From an uncultured Muribaculaceae bacterium (GTDB taxonomy: Bacteria > Bacteroidota > Bacteroidia > Bacteroidales > Muribaculaceae), in the NCBI GenBank assembly GCA_947626355.1, contig CANQRV010000025.1, positions 1 to 37,225 of the forward strand: a stretch of DNA of 37,225 bases. Direction: 5' to 3'. Below, piece by piece: positions 1 to 8,363 of this stretch. The stretch's first letter is position 1. Each line of letters opens with the position of its first letter. The translations under genes and the position numbers were made by a program. The notes beneath the pieces were generated by a model, which saw nothing but the letters and a program-made list of their open reading frames with translations, was not told the DNA's origin and ran no database searches.

Positions 1-207
1 ATATCTTATAATTTTTACACAAAGATACGAATTATTTCTCTGATATGCAAATATTTAATTTATAGAAGTTCCCTTTACCCGGCAAATTTAGCAAATAAAT
101 CATTCATTTGCAATAGTTCGTCAAAAATTGTTTAAATCGATTATGAAGCTGAACCAATTCGGACGCTATAGTGTTTTAAAACTGTTGATTACTTAATTAA
201 AATTTTT
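1..207. other. A+T-rich upstream region without a gene
   Basis: This stretch is clearly A+T-richer than most of the window and no credible reading frame was found in it. A weak match to the Bacteroidota -7 box (TTCATTTG at 103-110, one base off TAnnTTTG) could drive the gene at 208, but no convincing -33 TTTG was found at the right distance. Confidence 0.4.
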
Positions 208-1587
208 ATGGATAAATTAAAAACCTCAATCCATATTGAGCCTGCCACACGCCAGAGATACATATCCCCGACACCGGGAGAGATTCCCATTGTCTGCTGG
301 GGTGGCTTTGATATTGATAAGGAGAGTGAGTTGCTAAACGGCACAGATTATGGTCTACAAAAACACAAAGAATTTGTAGAAAAGGAAATCTCCAATATCG
401 TTGACGCGCATTTCAATGCTGCCACAGCCATAACAAGATTTGAGACCTACAAATATAAGCAACAATACATCGCGGACGCAGGCCTGAGCATAATCGGAGA
501 GCCTCCAGCAGCCGGGCATCAAGTATATGAAGTAACTAAACTGGTTGCATTGATAAACAACCTCTTCTCTAAGTGCGATATCAGTCAGATAAAGGCCTGG
601 ATTCTCGGAGACGAGCCGTATTTCGATGATCTCGCCGAGTGGGAAAAGTCATACTTGAAATCAATGGACGAATGGTATCCTCGCCAAAGAATGACTTATA
701 TCAACCTCAGCGTAGACAGAGCAAAAAACAATATAGGGGATTTCTACACAAAAGGGAATTGCCTGGACTATATGGCATATCTTGATGAAATGGAAAAGCG
801 TTTCCATTTTCCCGTATGGTGCTATGACCAATATCCGTTGGTATATGATAAAGACAACAATCTGAGTGTGCAGGACTCCTTCTATGAAAATCTTGAGATT
901 TTTCACAGACAGGCAAAGAAAACAAATCGACCATTCTGGACATTCTGTCAATGTCTTCAACTTCTCACGGCAGGAAAGCCTTACACTGCGATGCCGACTT
1001 TCGCACGTATGAGATACGAGGCTTTCTCGGCATTAGCTTATGGTTCCCAAGGCATAACCTTCTGGTCATTCCGAGAACGTGAGATTCCAAAACCAGATGG
1101 AGGATATGATCATTATGGTGAAGCGCCAGTCAACATCAATCATGAGAGGACTCCTATGTGGAATGAGGTGAAAAAGACTGTCGATCTCATCAGGAAATAC
1201 AATGACGTGTTCCTGGATGCGGAAATGATCATCGCGAGGCATACCGGTGATAGGGTGTGGGGTGAGTTAGTGTCATATTACGACTACGAGAAAGACAATT
1301 TCGGCCCGTTGATGAATATATCGACATCAAATCTTGGTACATCAAACATCGGAGTTTTGTTGACGCACCTGAGAAAGGGAAACTCCTATTATCTTGTTGT
1401 AGTAAACCACAGTCCGTATACCTGGCAAAACATCACTCTGTACTTCGATAGCAAAGTTCCCGTATATCGTCTTGATCCTCCTAATGAGACGCAGGTAACG
1501 CCAGGACCGGATGAACTTCCAACCGGATTCCCCGTGAAATTGTTCTTGGCAAAGGGAGACTTTATGGTTTTCCGTTGGAATAAATAG
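208..1587 (+). CDS. TIM-barrel glycoside-hydrolase-like protein
   Basis: A 459-residue protein with no signal peptide. The middle resembles (beta/alpha)8-barrel glycosidases of the beta-galactosidase/DUF4434 type: a GDEP motif in WILGDEPYFDD near residue 135, aromatic-rich strands such as FPVWCYDQYPL and FWTFCQCLQ, and a late strand AYGSQGITFWSF typical of these barrels. The last ~110 residues look like a beta-sandwich capping domain (GNSYYLVVVNHS). The acidic residues suggest retaining-glycosidase chemistry, but no family or substrate can be assigned. The cytoplasmic-looking N-terminus is unusual for a Bacteroidota glycosidase. The gene is A+T-richer than its neighbours, which suggests acquisition. 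It ends just before a strong hairpin and is convergent with the next gene. The start is the first ATG after an A+T-rich leader. Confidence 0.55.
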   Translation: MDKLKTSIHIEPATRQRYISPTPGEIPIVCWGGFDIDKESELLNGTDYGLQKHKEFVEKEISNIVDAHFNAATAITRFETYKYKQQYIADAGLSIIGEPPAAGHQVYEVTKLVALINNLFSKCDISQIKAWILGDEPYFDDLAEWEKSYLKSMDEWYPRQRMTYINLSVDRAKNNIGDFYTKGNCLDYMAYLDEMEKRFHFPVWCYDQYPLVYDKDNNLSVQDSFYENLEIFHRQAKKTNRPFWTFCQCLQLLTAGKPYTAMPTFARMRYEAFSALAYGSQGITFWSFREREIPKPDGGYDHYGEAPVNINHERTPMWNEVKKTVDLIRKYNDVFLDAEMIIARHTGDRVWGELVSYYDYEKDNFGPLMNISTSNLGTSNIGVLLTHLRKGNSYYLVVVNHSPYTWQNITLYFDSKVPVYRLDPPNETQVTPGPDELPTGFPVKLFLAKGDFMVFRWNK

Positions 1588-1604
1588 AATACAAGCAATG
1601 TAAA

Positions 1605-1640
1605 GGAAGCGTCTCCGGTCAGCTGGCCGGAGACGCTCTT
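1605..1640. terminator. Bidirectional terminator hairpin
   Basis: A 10-bp perfect G+C-rich stem (1609-1618 with 1627-1636) with an 8-base loop lies between convergent genes. The plus side is followed by TCTTGTG and the minus side by TTCCTTTACATT, so it can serve both genes. The minus-side tail is the same as at the hairpin at 4107. Confidence 0.8.
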
Positions 1641-1701
1641 GTGAGATTAAGACTTCGGAGAGAAGTGGTTGGGCACGATACATGGAATAGAGATGATTTG
1701 T

Positions 1702-2757
1702 TCAGAGCATTATGCGGAGGGTCTTCATGCCATTCTGCGACCTGCAGACGGCAATGTAGACGCCGTGAGGCAGACCTTCCGTGTCTATCTCCGCAGACTC
1801 TGTCGCATTGTCGGTGACCACGCTTCTGCCATTGATGTCGTAGAGGATGAGGCTGACTTCTCCGGCGCCCACAGCCCTGACGAGGCCGTTGGCAAACGTC
1901 AGGCTTCCTGCATCAGCGGCGATGCGTCCGACAGTGAGGGTAGTAGTGTCGATGTCCTCGCCACGGTATATGATTCCCCCCCTGTCATTATACACCCGGT
2001 TGAGGTTGAAGTCGTGATACCTGACCTCAGTGGTCTGGTCATTGCAGATGAAGGGCAGACAGCCGTGAGTCACGCTGCCGATTCCCTCTATCATCAGATA
2101 GTCGATGCCTTCTTCTGAATCAGGATAGGAATCCCAGTCAACCGTTATCCTTCCTGTCTGCATGAGGGCATCCTCCCCGTCAACCTGAATTGTATCGGCT
2201 GATTTTATATTCATTCTGGTGTTCGGCGCGAAACCGTGATACCAACTGGGTGTGCCGGCCCAGTACTGCATGCAGAAATCAGTATCGTATGAGTTCCCTT
2301 CCCTACAGCTGAAATCGTATATCAGGAGCTCATCGGGATGTCCGGGTTCGGGGCCTAACACACCCTCGAATTTATCGTCATACAGCATATATATCCTGAA
2401 GTCCTCCTCACGCATGAGGAATGTCTCCTTATGGACATTCGGGATATGTCTGATTGACTTGAATTCATCCTGACCCTCACCGGCATACACATAGCTCCAT
2501 ACGGTTATGGAATCCGAGTATACCAGACGATGGTATTCCATGCCGTCTCTCTCCTCGGTTCCGTCAAACCACATCCGGAACATCACCAGATTGGTGTCTC
2601 CGTCGAATTCAGACCATGTGGCCGGTCCTGAGCCTTCCTCGTAGACATACTCCCATACTCTTCCCTCCCTGACGGTGGCGACATTCCCGGCAGAAGCCAT
2701 GATGCCGCTGACCGCCATCAGGAATGAGAGTATCATTGTTGTAATGAATCTTTCCAT
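1702..2757 (-). CDS. Secreted protein with type IX-like C-terminal tail
   Basis: A 351-residue protein with an N-terminal signal peptide (basic start, hydrophobic stretch, cleavage near ASA-GN around residue 24). The central part is beta-rich and aromatic with no recognised catalytic motif. The last ~75 residues form a Por/type IX sorting-like module: VSLILYDINGRSVV, then LPHGVYIAV and a basic end. Such tails direct export across the outer membrane in Bacteroidota; whether a full type IX system is present cannot be seen here. The start lies 12 bases downstream of the preceding frame's stop, so it is probably co-transcribed with the damaged gene at 2770-3391. Function unknown. Confidence 0.7.
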   Translation of the reverse strand: MERFITTMILSFLMAVSGIMASAGNVATVREGRVWEYVYEEGSGPATWSEFDGDTNLVMFRMWFDGTEERDGMEYHRLVYSDSITVWSYVYAGEGQDEFKSIRHIPNVHKETFLMREEDFRIYMLYDDKFEGVLGPEPGHPDELLIYDFSCREGNSYDTDFCMQYWAGTPSWYHGFAPNTRMNIKSADTIQVDGEDALMQTGRITVDWDSYPDSEEGIDYLMIEGIGSVTHGCLPFICNDQTTEVRYHDFNLNRVYNDRGGIIYRGEDIDTTTLTVGRIAADAGSLTFANGLVRAVGAGEVSLILYDINGRSVVTDNATESAEIDTEGLPHGVYIAVCRSQNGMKTLRIML

Positions 2758-2769
2758 ATTCTTATGATT

Positions 2770-3391
2770 TTAATTGTAACTGAAACTTGCGCCGAGCTCG
2801 ACATTGAATCCCTCCTCAAATTCTATCGAGTCTGACTGAATGGATACCTCGGCACCTTGCTTTATCGTGCCGTTGGTCACGACATTATCGCATTTGAGGT
2901 TGAGCTTACCTCCATTCAATATCTGAAAATTGTCGGAAATCCTGGTGATTCCGGACACTTCCAGATTGAGCACGATATGTCAGGTTTTTATAATATGTGC
3001 CGTATATCCCGTTTCCGTCCTTCACCAGATTCCAGGCAGATGTAAGGTCTCCGAAATAATTGTCTGTCGGTATATATATATTCTCAAAATCTGTACTTAT
3101 GCCTGGGGTATTAGAATACAACCACGTCATCCTGTAAGGCATTGTTGTCTCGGTGTCGCCGGCGATAAGGCAGAAGAACGCTCCGTTGGCCTTGTACATG
3201 TTGTACTCGTCCTTCAGATAGGCCCTCAACGCGGCCGCGCCGTCGGGCATTGTCACGGTCTCGACCGAAAGCGCCGAGACATCGAACGACAGCACGTGTC
3301 TCACGCCCGCGTCGGCCATGAGGGATGCCGTGCCCAGCAACAGCAGCCCCGCCGCTGTCCGCCATGGTGTCTTTATATGATTGATGTTCAT
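2770..3391 (-). pseudogene. Secreted repeat-type surface protein, frameshifted
   Basis: Two overlapping minus-strand frames appear to be one broken gene. The first (3391 to 2906, 161 residues) has a signal peptide (GLLLLGTASLMADAG) and a globular part ending in GIYGTYYKNLTY, after which the translation becomes basic and low-complexity. The second (2973 to 2770, no ATG of its own) carries a short beta-helix-like tail with ILNGGKLNLKC and FEEGFNVELGASF, a common end in Bacteroidota surface proteins. Joining them needs a +1 shift around 2960-2980, after the out-of-frame TGA. It could also be a complete 161-residue protein next to a remnant, or a sequencing error. The start lies 12 bases after the stop of the gene at 3404. 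Confidence 0.55.
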
Positions 3392-3403
3392 GATGCGGTA
3401 GTG

Positions 3404-3865
3404 TTAATCGGTTATCACCATGCGTTTGCAGTCTATCTCAGCGCCGTCGACCACGAGCGTGTAGAGATACATGCCGGGGCTGAGCGTGTCACCCTTGACC
3501 GATACGGATGTACCGCCACGCTCCGCGACGTCATACCGTGCGATCTGGCGCCCGTTGAGGTCATAGAGGCATACGGCGGCGGAGGCAGCTTCCTCGGGAA
3601 CCACACACTCTATGGCCGTTGTTGTCCTGAATGGATTGGGACGGTTCTGCGACAGGCTCGCCTTCACCACACCGGTCATGCCGACGCCGGCGGCTTCCCT
3701 GTTGCCTGAAATCTTGTTGAGGGCTGCCTCATATCCCTCAACCTTGGCGCGGAGATCGTTCACCTCGCTCACGAGAAGCGGTATCAATGCCATATAGTCG
3801 ACACCCACTGTCCCGTCGCCGTTCTCGACCACAAGGCCGGGAAGTGCCTCGCGGAAGCTTTCCAT
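3404..3865 (-). pseudogene. 5'-truncated endosialidase-chaperone-like protein with Por tail
   Basis: A C-terminal fragment. Residues ~1-50 (ESFREALPGLV, then DYMALIPLLVSEVNDL and a coiled coil) resemble the intramolecular chaperone of endosialidase (peptidase S74) end of surface or tail-fibre-like proteins. Residues ~75-153 are a Por/type IX tail (QNRPNPFRTTTAIE, VCLYDLNGRQIA, LSPGMYLYTLVVDG). The ATG at 3865 is internal: the frame continues upstream in a family-like way (STYGFD before MESFREALP) to a TGA at 3974-3976, with no ATG and no signal peptide. The gene has therefore lost its 5' part. It heads the cluster with the genes at 2770 and 1702. Confidence 0.6.
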
Positions 3866-4106
3866 GTCAAATCCATAGGTGGAAAGGCTATGCGTCCTGG
3901 ATGTGAAATGTTCTCTTACAAAAGCAAATGTTTTTATGATGTAATCTTTAAATACGTATTTATGTATTATCTGTCAGCCTAAAGTGCGATTTGATAAACG
4001 AGTGTTTCTCATTCCATAGATGTAGCACCGGACGGAGGCATCATATACTTCCATATCAACGTGTGACATAAGCGTGTGAGGCCCGAACCTCGCCTTCATG
4101 TAAAGG

Positions 4107-4135
4107 AAGCGCACGGCCGGATGGGTCGTGCGCTT
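4107..4135 (-). terminator. Terminator for the lipoprotein gene
   Basis: A 9-bp perfect stem (4107-4115 with 4127-4135) and 11-base loop lie 22 bases past the stop of the minus-strand gene at 4157. On the minus strand it is followed by CCTTTACAT. The 14 bases 4098-4111 are identical to 1598-1611 beside the other hairpin. Confidence 0.75.
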
Positions 4136-4156
4136 TCGGATTATTATTGTGGAGGA

Positions 4157-6463
4157 TTAACGGCCGAGGGGGCGGGAGAGGCGGCGGGAGACTTTGCGGA
4201 GGCGCGGAGCGGAGAAGCCGGCGTCTTCATCGCCTACCAGGTCGACGATGGAGAGGATGCCGCCGGTGAAGGCGGTGACTGCTACCTGCGACTCGAGGTC
4301 GTCGTAGTCATCGTTCTCGGAACCGATCTGGAAATTGAAAAGAATGTTCTTCCCGGCCCAGTCGGCGCCGGTGATACGCGGAGCCAGGCCATCGTATTCC
4401 ACCAGGATCGCCGCCTTGTCTTTCGTATACATGGCGTCGCAATAGTCGGTGTCGGTGTCGCTGCCCAAAAGGTCGAAGCCGGAGCCGGCGGCCTGACGGC
4501 AGAGATTGTCGTAGTCGGAACGTGAGCCGTTGTAGTAGAGGAAGGCGCCGGTGCCGAGTCGGGAGCTCTCCGTGCAGAGCGAAGCCACGGGGACAGCCCC
4601 CGACAGCAACGGGGTGAAATCGGGCACGGGATAGGCGGGAGTATAGTCTACCGCCGTCTCGAGTGTCATCAGATGGAGCATCGGCACATTGTGGACCTGG
4701 ATGATTGCGTCCGGATGATACTTGCCATTGCCGGTATTGGCATACTCTCCCCTACCCTTCAGCTGGAAATAGAAGGTATCGTTGTCGCGGCGGATTCTGA
4801 CAGTATCGTTGACGCATCTCACCATCTTCGTCTTGTCGGTGGCGTAGAGCGTGGCGTTGTAATATTCCGAGACAGCGGGAGAATAATCGTTGACGATCAG
4901 CCAGAACGTGCGGTCAGGATCCTCGTCGGAGAAGGATGAGGAGGCCACGAGGGTGCTGTTCTCCACCACCACTCCCCCGAACTGGCTCGGAAGGGGACTG
5001 ATGACCTCAAGATACCTCGTGTCCTCGCCGGGATAGTCGACAGTGATGTCGGGCGTGCCGGGAGGCACCACGGAGCCGTCGAGAGTGATAGTCAGGTAGA
5101 CGTCCTCGTCGCCGGGGATATCAAACGTCTCGTCCTTGGTCTTGCCGTCGCCGGTGATGATGCTGACTGTCCCCTCTCCGGCGTAGTTCCACGGGAGGTA
5201 TGTCACAAAGCGTCCCTCGGCATTGCTGGAGAGCATCGGCGACCGGAAGGAGCCGGCAGTGAGTGTGTAGTTGACGGGGACGGGATCGCCGTCGGCATCA
5301 ACCACCCGGCCGTAGAGCCTGTAATGCTTCGGAAGCTCGAAATAGACATGGTATTCCATGCCGGCACCCACATTCACATCCTGCGACTGTACAGGTGTGT
5401 ATCCACCGTAGGCCTCGGAAGGTATGGTCACGGGGAAAATGACATCGCTTGCCACCTGCATACGGCATTCTCCGGCAGCGTTGGTGTGGACACGGTGCCA
5501 GCCGTCGACAAGCACCTCGATATTCTCGAGAGGCGTCCTGTCGGTGTTGGTGACGTGACACACGAGCCAGGAGGGAGGAGTGGCGTCGTCGAGGTTGATC
5601 CATGAGAAATGCGAGGCCTGTCCGGTATAGGAGCCGTCGGCGCCGCGCGTGGCGGAAAGCTCGCGCTTCCAGAGGCCGGTGCGCTCGTCGTAGCTCCATA
5701 GGGGAATCTCGGCGGGAGCCGATGAGGCGAGGCTTTCGGGCACCCGGAACGAGACATCGGCCAAAGCTCCGGAGGCGAGCTGGAGGCGTGAGCCGTCAGC
5801 AGCGGTCATCGCGACGTCGGCCATGCCGTAGGAGATGAGCTGGAGGGACGAGCCGTCGGTGTCGACACCGGCGAGGTCGCCGCCGGGCATCATCTCGCCG
5901 AAGGAGGGATTGTCGGGAGAGAGATGCATAACGGCCACATTGACGGTGCCGGAGTAAGCCTCGCCGGACTCCGCGCGCACGAAGCCGCCGGCAGGGAGGT
6001 CGACGGAGAAGCCTCCGGCGGTGATTCTCTCAGGGGAGGAGGCGGAGAAGGAGGAGACGGCGACATTCGGCCCGGCCACGGCGGGCTGAAGCACAACGCG
6101 CATCAGTTCGTCGGCATCACGTCCGGCGATGAGGGCGATGGTGCGCTGAAGGGTGAAATAGCCACCTTTCGAGAAGGTGAAGAGGGTGCGCTCATCCACG
6201 CGCTCGGCACTGCGGAGCTCGAAATAGCCGGCGGCGTCGGAGACGGCCGATACGGAGCCGGAGGAGACCTCGACGCCGTCGAGCGGACGGCCGTCGGGCG
6301 AGAGCACGAAGCCGGCGGCGAAGAAGTCGATCATCTCGCCGTTGACCTCCGGCCCGTCGGGATTACCGGGCAGATAGACGTCGTTGGCGCCGCAGCCGGC
6401 GATGGTGAGGAGGGCCGCTCCTGCGAGAGCGGCGGCCGCCCCTTTGATAATTCTGTATATCAT
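4157..6463 (-). CDS. Large lipoprotein with carboxypeptidase-regulatory-like domains
   Basis: A 768-residue lipoprotein: basic start, hydrophobic stretch and lipobox ending LTIAGC with Cys24. Domains in order: a carboxypeptidase-regulatory/CnaB-like beta-sandwich (~50-130, GFVLSPDGRPLDGVEV); a conserved beta-rich region (~145-295) ending GLWKRELSATRGADG and SHFSWINLD, seen in Bacteroidota lipoproteins; two more regulatory-like repeats (~300-370, TDRTPLENIEVLVDG; ~385-460, YGRVVDADGDPVPVNYTL); and a C-terminal part of unknown fold. No catalytic motif is visible, so it is probably a surface-exposed binding or structural lipoprotein. It starts 15 bases after the stop of the barrel gene at 6479, so the two form one transcription unit. 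A terminator follows. Confidence 0.75.
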   Translation of the reverse strand: MIYRIIKGAAAALAGAALLTIAGCGANDVYLPGNPDGPEVNGEMIDFFAAGFVLSPDGRPLDGVEVSSGSVSAVSDAAGYFELRSAERVDERTLFTFSKGGYFTLQRTIALIAGRDADELMRVVLQPAVAGPNVAVSSFSASSPERITAGGFSVDLPAGGFVRAESGEAYSGTVNVAVMHLSPDNPSFGEMMPGGDLAGVDTDGSSLQLISYGMADVAMTAADGSRLQLASGALADVSFRVPESLASSAPAEIPLWSYDERTGLWKRELSATRGADGSYTGQASHFSWINLDDATPPSWLVCHVTNTDRTPLENIEVLVDGWHRVHTNAAGECRMQVASDVIFPVTIPSEAYGGYTPVQSQDVNVGAGMEYHVYFELPKHYRLYGRVVDADGDPVPVNYTLTAGSFRSPMLSSNAEGRFVTYLPWNYAGEGTVSIITGDGKTKDETFDIPGDEDVYLTITLDGSVVPPGTPDITVDYPGEDTRYLEVISPLPSQFGGVVVENSTLVASSSFSDEDPDRTFWLIVNDYSPAVSEYYNATLYATDKTKMVRCVNDTVRIRRDNDTFYFQLKGRGEYANTGNGKYHPDAIIQVHNVPMLHLMTLETAVDYTPAYPVPDFTPLLSGAVPVASLCTESSRLGTGAFLYYNGSRSDYDNLCRQAAGSGFDLLGSDTDTDYCDAMYTKDKAAILVEYDGLAPRITGADWAGKNILFNFQIGSENDDYDDLESQVAVTAFTGGILSIVDLVGDEDAGFSAPRLRKVSRRLSRPLGR

Positions 6464-6478
6464 AGCAGTATAATGGTC

Positions 6479-7162
6479 TTAGAAACGGATTGATAGATAT
6501 GCCCTGATGCCGGAGAGCTTCGTTGTGACCTTGCCGGAGCCGGAGAATCCCGACCAGTTCTCGTCGATATCATCGGGATTGAAATATGTCTTCGCCTTGC
6601 AGCGGCCGAAGCGCGACTCGATGCCGAGACCGATGAAGCTGTAGCTGACGCTGACTCCGCCTACAAACATGTTGGCGAATCCGGCCTGCACCTCGCCGTC
6701 GTTGCTGAGCACCTGAAGACAGGGATTATAGCGGAAATAGGCCGAGGCCTGGAAACGGCGGAAGAGGTTGACGGTGGCCGACAGGCCGGCCTGAAGACCC
6801 AAATCCACCTGATGGATGGAATAGTCGTAAAGGTCATACTGCGACGGATTGACCGTTGTCGGTGTGTATTGGTTGACCTTGTAGTTGGTATAGCTGATGT
6901 CGGTCCATACGGCGTCGATGCCGAAGCGGAGCATGCCGGCGACGGGCTTGTGGAGATAATAGGTGTTGCCCTTGGTGAAGGCCACGCCGATATCACTGTG
7001 GATTTTCGGCATCTCGCCCTGCGACATCTTTGAATAGACGAAGGCGATGTTGGTGAAGCGTCCTCGCGGCTCGCCGCATTCCTCGCGGCAGAACGCGGAG
7101 GCGGGGAAGGCGAAGCAGAGCGCCGTGAGGGCTACAAGAAGACAGGGTAAGAACTTCTTCAT
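6479..7162 (-). CDS. Outer-membrane beta-barrel protein
   Basis: A 227-residue protein with a clear signal peptide (MKKFLPCLLVALTALCF, cleavage near ASA-FC). The mature part alternates polar and aromatic residues in short strands and ends in RAYLSIRF, a terminal Phe as expected for insertion into the outer membrane. It resembles small 8-10-strand Bacteroidota outer-membrane barrels; ligand unknown. The downstream partner is a large lipoprotein 15 bases away, suggesting a surface complex. The upstream pyr terminator separates it from the pyr operon; a near -7 box (TATATTTA on the minus strand, 7188-7195) overlaps the tail of that terminator and could start this transcript. Confidence 0.7.
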   Translation of the reverse strand: MKKFLPCLLVALTALCFAFPASAFCREECGEPRGRFTNIAFVYSKMSQGEMPKIHSDIGVAFTKGNTYYLHKPVAGMLRFGIDAVWTDISYTNYKVNQYTPTTVNPSQYDLYDYSIHQVDLGLQAGLSATVNLFRRFQASAYFRYNPCLQVLSNDGEVQAGFANMFVGGVSVSYSFIGLGIESRFGRCKAKTYFNPDDIDENWSGFSGSGKVTTKLSGIRAYLSIRF

Positions 7163-7194
7163 TAGAGGATGATGTTTAGGTTTTCCTTAAATAT

Positions 7195-7230
7195 AAATCC
7201 GGAATGCGGCTCCGGCCGCATTCCGGATTT
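7195..7230 (-). terminator. pyr operon terminator
   Basis: A perfect 16-bp inverted repeat (7195-7210 with 7215-7230) around a 4-base loop, starting 19 bases after the pyrB stop. On the minus strand the 3' side runs into an A+T-rich tail, as expected for an intrinsic terminator closing the pyr operon. Confidence 0.9.
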
Positions 7231-7248
7231 ACCTGTATGACTGTCAGA

Positions 7249-8337
7249 CTACTGCTTTGGTTTCGACTCGCAGTAGACGCAGCGGTATTCGCCGAGAGCG
7301 GAGGAATCGGGACGGAACATCGAGGGGATGTTCTCGGTGTTGGAGATGCATCGGCGGTTGGAGCATACATAGCGCCCCTTCACGACGCCCTCGGGGAGGG
7401 GGCTCGCCGTCTTGGAGGGATCCTTGGCCCACTCGAGAAGCTTGAGCATAAGGGCCATGCGCACGAACTTGCCGTTTTCCACCTGACGGAAATAGGCGGC
7501 TCGGGGATCGGCGTCGACCTCCACGGTGATCTCGTTGACTCTCGGGAGGGGATGGAGAATGCGCATCTCGGGCTTGGCGTTGCGGAGCTTCTCGGGGTCG
7601 AGGATGAAGCTGTCCTTGAGGCGGTCGAACTCGTCGTCGTCGAGGAAGCGCTCCTTCTGCACCCGCGTCATGTAGAGCACGTCGAGCTCGGGCATCACCT
7701 CCTCCATGGAATCGACCTCCACGTAAGGCACGCCGTTGAGCTCGCAGACCTCATGCTTCATGTAGTCGGGGAGACGGAGCTGCTCGGGAGCGATGAGCAC
7801 GACCTTGACGCCCTCGTAGCGTGAGAGGGCCTTGATGAGCGAATGCACGGTGCGGCCGAAGCGGAGGTCGCCGCAGAAGCCGATGGTGATGTTGTCGAAG
7901 CGGCCTATCTCACGCTTGATGGTGAGCAGGTCGGTGAGGGTCTGCGTGGGGTGGCTGTGGCTGCCGTCGCCGGCATTGATCACCGGCACACGCGAATACA
8001 TGGCTGCCTGGAGGGCGGCTCCCTCGTGGGGATGGCGCATGGCGATGATGTCGGCGAAACAGCTGATCACCCTTACGGTGTCGGCGATGGTCTCCCCCTT
8101 GCTGACGGAGGAGTTGCGCGCGTCGGAGAAACCGAGCACATTGCCGCCGAGCTCCATCATCGCGGAGGTGAAGCTGAGGCGCGTGCGTGTGCTGGGCTCG
8201 TAGAAGAGAGTGGCGAGCTTGCGGTGGGCGCAGGCATCCCAGTATTTCTCGCGGTGGGCGATGATGTCGAGGGCAAGGTCGATGATCTCGCCCAGTTCCT
8301 CTTTGGAGAGGTCGGTAGGATCGATAAGATGTCTCAT
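7249..8337 (-). CDS. pyrB: Aspartate carbamoyltransferase with fused PyrI-type zinc domain
   Basis: Catalyses carbamoyl phosphate + aspartate to carbamoyl aspartate, the committed step of pyrimidine synthesis. Residues 1-~305 are the catalytic chain: [12 protein letters not shown], the SKGETIADT loop, the [10 protein letters not shown] substrate motif and HPLPRVNEI. Family catalytic chains are usually ~305-315 residues; this one is 362. The extra C-terminus holds Cys325-x4-Cys330-x22-Cys353-x2-Cys356 with CISNTE and CVYCE, matching the zinc-binding half of the regulatory subunit PyrI (E. coli C109/C114/C138/C141). The nucleotide-binding N-terminal half of PyrI is absent and no separate pyrI is seen. 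It is the last gene of the operon, 26 bases after pyrE. Confidence 0.95.
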   Translation of the reverse strand: MRHLIDPTDLSKEELGEIIDLALDIIAHREKYWDACAHRKLATLFYEPSTRTRLSFTSAMMELGGNVLGFSDARNSSVSKGETIADTVRVISCFADIIAMRHPHEGAALQAAMYSRVPVINAGDGSHSHPTQTLTDLLTIKREIGRFDNITIGFCGDLRFGRTVHSLIKALSRYEGVKVVLIAPEQLRLPDYMKHEVCELNGVPYVEVDSMEEVMPELDVLYMTRVQKERFLDDDEFDRLKDSFILDPEKLRNAKPEMRILHPLPRVNEITVEVDADPRAAYFRQVENGKFVRMALMLKLLEWAKDPSKTASPLPEGVVKGRYVCSNRRCISNTENIPSMFRPDSSALGEYRCVYCESKPKQ

Positions 8338-8363
8338 TGATATTTACGAAAAGAAACGGTTGG

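Noticed and set aside
2971..2973. Programmed ribosomal frameshifting in the surface-protein gene
   Set aside because: No slippery heptamer with a following structure is evident and the gene lies in a decaying cluster, so a mutation or sequencing error is simpler.
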